Assembly: GCA_019448385.1 (NCBI GenBank)
Contig: JAGTXO010000013.1
Span: forward strand, 248,001 to 312,000
DNA: 64,000 bases
From: Diacronema lutheri
Taxonomy: Eukaryota; Haptophyta; Pavlovophyceae; Pavlovales; Pavlovaceae
Direction: 5' to 3'
Shown: positions 60,876 through 64,000 of the stretch, piece by piece
Position numbering within the stretch: position 1 is the stretch's first letter
Layout: each line of letters begins with the position of its first letter
The notes under the pieces: model-generated
What the model was told of the DNA's origin: nothing
Databases searched by the model: none
The model's input: only the letters and a program-made list of their open reading frames with translations
Translations under genes and position numbers: made by a program

Positions 60876-60995
60876 GCACTGCAACGTGCGCACGCGCGTG
60901 CCACCAAGGGCCACCGCGCAGCGCGCGAACGGCGACGGGCGTCGTGATCATTGGCTTCGCGCCGATGATCTTGCCGGAGAACAAGGAACCCATTC

Positions 60996-61011
60996 GGTGT
61001 ATATCTACACC
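60996..61011 (+). terminator. Histone 3'-end stem-loop of H3 copy 2
   Basis: GGTGTA-TATC-TACACC, same as copy 1. Confidence 0.75.
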
Positions 61012-61087
61012 CCTGTGATTCTCTCCCCCTGCGAATGCCTGTGCAATGACCATGTTCGCGATGGCGTGACTGCTTGCCGTTGCCTGT

Positions 61088-61205
61088 CTACACGGGTGGC
61101 AGCGGCACGGTCTTTCGCAGCATCGCGTTGTCCGCCCGCTCCCACTTCACGACGGGCTGGGCCGTCGAATCGCGCGCAAGGACACCGCTCCTCAGGCGTG
61201 TTCCG
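61088..61205 (-). pseudogene. Fragment of the CFAP57 C-terminus carried in the duplication
   Basis: Reads VKWERADNAMLRKTVPLPPV and stop, versus VKWERSGNAMLRKTVPLPPV at the real gene. No upstream coding sequence accompanies it. Confidence 0.75.
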
Positions 61206-61283
61206 AGCGTGGCCTCTGCAGTGACCATGGACGCGATGGCAACACCACCTGCCTCGGCCTATTCACACCACGCGCGCCGCTCC

Positions 61284-62837
61284 TCAAAGGTATGCCCCCG
61301 GAGCGGCGGCGCCATCCGTGGCGTCGCCCTCGTCAAGCGGGAGCGGCGCCGTCCCATCAGCGTCGGCGCGGTCAAAGACGCAGACGCACTCGATGTGGCG
61401 CGTTTGAGGGAAGAGGTCGAAGGGCTGCGCCTCGCGAAGCGCGTACCCCGCCGTGGCGAACGCGAGCGCGTCGCGCGCCTGCGTCGCCGGATCGCAGCTC
61501 ACGTACACGACGCGCGCGGGCCGGAAGGCGAAGAGCTGCTGCAGAAACTCGTCGCTGCATCCTTTGCGCGGTGGGTCGAGGATGACGGCAGTGCGCGCGG
61601 GCACCACGCCACCCGCGCAGATGAGCGGCTCGAAGAGCGCCTCGACCTCGCCGGCCTCAAAGCGCGCGTTCGCGATGCCGTTGCGCTCGGCGTTCGCGCG
61701 CGCGGCGGCCACGTTGTCGGCGGACACCTCGACGCCGACGACCGACTCAAAGTGTCGCGCGGCGCACAGCGCGAAGAAGCCGCCGCCACAGTACGCGTCG
61801 ACGAGCCGGTCGAGCCGTCCTCCGCCGCGCGCCCGTCGCACCACGTGCCGCACGAGTGCGGGCAGCACGCTCGGATTGTTCTGGAAGAACTCGCCAGCAG
61901 GAAAGAGGAAGCGCACGCCGTGTACCGTCGCGCGCACGGGCGCGCGCGGCTCGGTCTCGACACCATCCTCCGCGTCGCGGAGGAGAAGCGTTGCGCCCTT
62001 GGGCGCGCGCCGACGCTCGCCGCTCTCGCGCCGCTCGGCGATGCGCGCCGCCCGCTCGCGCGCGCGCTCGCGCGCGGCCGCGCGCACGGCGGGCAGCGCG
62101 TCGTTGATCGCCGGCGACGCGATCGGGCACGCGTCAACGTCGACCAGCCTGCGGCGCGAATGCTCGTGGAAGCCAATCGCACCGACCTCGTGCGCCTCGC
62201 CGCGCGCGCCCTCGTGGTGCGGCGTGATCTTGGATCGGTATCCGTACGCCTCGGGCGCGCCCGCCGTCGGCCGGACGAGCGTCTCGAGCTCGGCGCAGAG
62301 CAGCGGGTGCTTGGCCTCGCGCGGCGACTCGGTGAAGCCGCCGATGCGGCCGAGCGCGTCGACGACGTGCTGCCGCTTCCACTCGCGCTGCATCCGCAGT
62401 GGCATGTGCTGGTACTGGCAGCCGCCGCAGCGTCCGAAGAGCGCGCAGCGCGCCTGCACGCGCTCCGCCGACGGCGTGAGCACCTCGACGAGGTCGGCGT
62501 TGGCAAAGGAGGGGCCGACGCGGAAGACGCGCGCGAGAACGCGCTCGCCAGGAATGACGAAGGGCACGAGCACGACGTACCCCTCGTCGAGCCGAGCCAC
62601 GCCCGCGCCGAGCGACGTGAGGCTGCTGATCGTCAGCTCGACCACCTGGCCGGCGAGCGCCGCGTGCGCGTGCGCGGCGGCCGGCGCCGCGGATTTTGGC
62701 TTTGGCCGGCCGACCGCAAGGCAGCGGCGGTGCGTGGGTCTCACGAACGCGTGCAACACGCCAGCCCGAGCGAGCAGCGGGCCGCTCGGCCGGATGGCCC
62801 CAATCGTCACTAGCAGCACGCCGGCGACGGGCACCAT
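61284..62837 (-). CDS. TrmA/RlmD-type RNA (uracil-5-)-methyltransferase
   Basis: 517 aa from the ATG at 62837, whose N-terminus (MVPVAGVLLVTIGAIRPSGP) looks like an organelle-targeting presequence. Domains in order: TRAM-like beta barrel (VVELTISSLTSLGAGVARLD, then FVIPGERVLARV); iron-sulfur cysteines CALFGRCGGCQYQHM with an upstream Cys; SAM-binding core LVDAYCGGGFFALCAA and VVGVEVSADNVAAARANAER; VILDPPRKGCSDEFL; and the catalytic Cys in VVYVSCDPATQARD. GEFFQNNPSVLPALV is also typical. It methylates uracil-5 in tRNA or rRNA. All catalytic residues are intact. Confidence 0.9.
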   Translation of the reverse strand: MVPVAGVLLVTIGAIRPSGPLLARAGVLHAFVRPTHRRCLAVGRPKPKSAAPAAAHAHAALAGQVVELTISSLTSLGAGVARLDEGYVVLVPFVIPGERVLARVFRVGPSFANADLVEVLTPSAERVQARCALFGRCGGCQYQHMPLRMQREWKRQHVVDALGRIGGFTESPREAKHPLLCAELETLVRPTAGAPEAYGYRSKITPHHEGARGEAHEVGAIGFHEHSRRRLVDVDACPIASPAINDALPAVRAAARERARERAARIAERRESGERRRAPKGATLLLRDAEDGVETEPRAPVRATVHGVRFLFPAGEFFQNNPSVLPALVRHVVRRARGGGRLDRLVDAYCGGGFFALCAARHFESVVGVEVSADNVAAARANAERNGIANARFEAGEVEALFEPLICAGGVVPARTAVILDPPRKGCSDEFLQQLFAFRPARVVYVSCDPATQARDALAFATAGYALREAQPFDLFPQTRHIECVCVFDRADADGTAPLPLDEGDATDGAAAPGAYL

Positions 62838-62991
62838 GCCTCCACGCTCGTTTGCGTCACTGCCCGTCACGTCATCAAAGAGCGTCACAAGTCATTTGCC
62901 GGTCAGCGGCGCGGTCCGCGGACCGCTCGGGCAGTGGCCAAAACAGCGAAGGGCGTGCACGGTGCACCTTACCGCCTTCCGACCGAGCGCC

Positions 62992-64000
62992 TCACGTTGG
63001 CTTGGAGATCGTGAGGTCAGTAAGCGCGGCGGTGCCGTCGACGCACAGACCCTTCTCGTTTGCGAGGTGGAGCAGGCAGATGAAGCAGTACGCGACCGAC
63101 ACGTCGCGCATGGCCTCGGCGGGCGCGTGCGCCGCGAGCGTAGTCATCGCCGCCTTAAAGCTCTGCGCCGGCTGAGCGCTTGGCGCAGCGCCACGCGGCG
63201 GCGCGCAGGCCGTGTCGAGGACATTCCAAAGCGACTCTTTGAGCATCCGAATGTTCACCTTCTTCGCAACCTGAAGGGCGCAGCGCATGCGGCGGCAGCG
63301 GGTGGCAGCGCAGCGCGCGGGAGCGGAGCGGACGTGCGGCGACGCCGATTGACGGGGCGGGGGCGCCGGATTGCGCGACGCCACACGGCGCGACGCAGCC
63401 CCGCGCACGCGCGCATGTGCACGCGCTGCGCACCTTTGCGTACGTCACTTCGGGCGGCAAGGCGGCGAGCGGCGGCGCGAGCCAGCCAGGCTGAGCACCG
63501 CCGTCGCTCTCGCCGAGCGCACCGCCGCCCGCAGCAGCGAGCGTGGGCGGCGACGCGGCCGCAGCGTGGGCGGGCGACGCGAGGAAGCCGTCCGCGTCGT
63601 CGTAGCCTGCGCACGCGCCGCCATCGCCGTCGTCTGCGACGCGCGAAGGCGGGCACGCGGCACGGGGCGTGCGCAGTGAGCGATGCGGGCCAGCGTGGAT
63701 CGCGGCGAAGACGGCGCAGCGGCGCGCGCCGGATGGCGGTTGGGAGGGGGGGGGGCGGCGCACGGCGCTGCTCACCATCGGAGCACGCGCCCACTGCGTC
63801 CAGTGCGCCTGCATCCGTGCGCACTTCGCCCGCGTCAGCAGGCGCCCGCAGCGTGCGCAACCGCGTCGCCCTGACGTGCGGCCGTGCAAAGAGCGCGGTC
63901 AGCTGCTCGACCGTGAGGTGGTGGTCGTAGGGCAGAGTGAGCGGTCCGGCGGCCGCCTTGCTGAGTGCGAGCGCCGTCAACTTGTTGCTGCCGCGCGCTG
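62992..64000 (-). CDS. Condensin complex subunit 2 (CAP-H/Barren), C-terminal part
   Basis: Three exons join: right edge to 63776, 63633-63434 and 63270-62992, with introns 63775-63634 and 63433-63271 (donors GTGAGC and GTGCGC). The products read LTLPYDHHLTVEQLTALFAR, then DDGDGGACAGYDDADGFLAS, then PPEVTYAK|VAKKVNIRMLKESL. The ending AEAMRDVSVAYCFICLLHLA, NEKGLCVDG and LTDLTISK is the kleisin C-terminal winged-helix signature of CAP-H (VA-K-VN---LK--LW and ISV-FCFICLLHLANEKGL). Condensin compacts mitotic chromosomes, and this kleisin bridges the SMC2/SMC4 heads. The N-terminal part lies beyond the window. Confidence 0.9.

Larger units (their letters stand above)
59522..61205. repeat. Segmental duplication containing H2B-H3, copy 2
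   Basis: Counterpart of 41945-43636 in the same orientation, carrying both histone genes, the divergent promoter, both stem-loops and the CFAP57 end fragment. Confidence 0.85.

Noticed and set aside
1-64000. tRNA, rRNA or snRNA genes
   Set aside because: I saw no cloverleaf-compatible A/B-box pair or rRNA-like block on reading through; a covariance search was not possible here.

Overview
The window looks like nuclear DNA of a very GC-rich, flagellated single-celled eukaryote. The support is spliced genes with short GT-AG introns of about 90-165 nt, canonical intron-containing histone H3, a cilium/flagellum protein (CFAP57 type), a condensin subunit, and eukaryotic glycosyltransferases. A haptophyte-type alga is my best guess from GC content and gene style; no sequence here proves the lineage. 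Because GC is so high, nearly every strand carries long open frames, so calls rest on protein motifs, splice logic and duplication, not on ORF length.

Layout. At 1-1.5 kb lie two tandem small heat-shock-like genes. At 1.57-2.63 kb there is a cluster of short repeats that end in TACTAACG and carry the 3' tail of a reverse transcriptase. From 2637 to 34548 I see one very large putative transposon (about 31.9 kb): inverted repeats of 116 bp, flanking TTTA on both sides. Inside it, on the minus strand, are a giant spliced gene (23194 to 4304, about 6,200 codons), a ubiquitin-specific protease gene, and a frameshifted gene joining a possible ssDNA-binding domain to a PIF1-type helicase. The giant gene encodes, in order, a Ulp1-like cysteine protease, a PD-(D/E)XK-like region, a second Ulp1-like protease, a YqaJ/lambda-type exonuclease, a chromodomain and a C-terminal Fanzor (eukaryotic TnpB-like RNA-guided nuclease).

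From 34.6 to 51.7 kb the sequence is ordinary host gene space: a DUF3431-GT4 fusion, an unknown phospho-motif protein, an armadillo/coiled-coil protein, a divergent H2B-H3 pair, CFAP57, phosphomannomutase, a CRM/YhbY RNA-binding protein and a DUF6492-like glycosyltransferase. A reverse transcriptase remnant (51.8-54.0 kb) is cut off by a 1.36-kb TIR element (54001-55362) that shares 690 nearly identical bases with the left end of the giant element. Then follow a GT92-like protein, bifunctional PurH, a second copy of the H2B-H3 locus (a segmental duplication that also copied the end of CFAP57), a TrmA/RlmD-type RNA methyltransferase, and the C-terminal part of condensin subunit CAP-H running off the right edge.

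How the element genes may work together (inference): the Fanzor module could cut DNA under RNA guidance, the YqaJ exonuclease, ssDNA-binding domain and PIF1 helicase could process and copy DNA, the chromodomain could direct targeting to chromatin, and the Ulp1/USP proteases could mature the giant product or remove SUMO/ubiquitin from host factors. I found no recognisable DDE transposase, HUH Rep or tyrosine recombinase.
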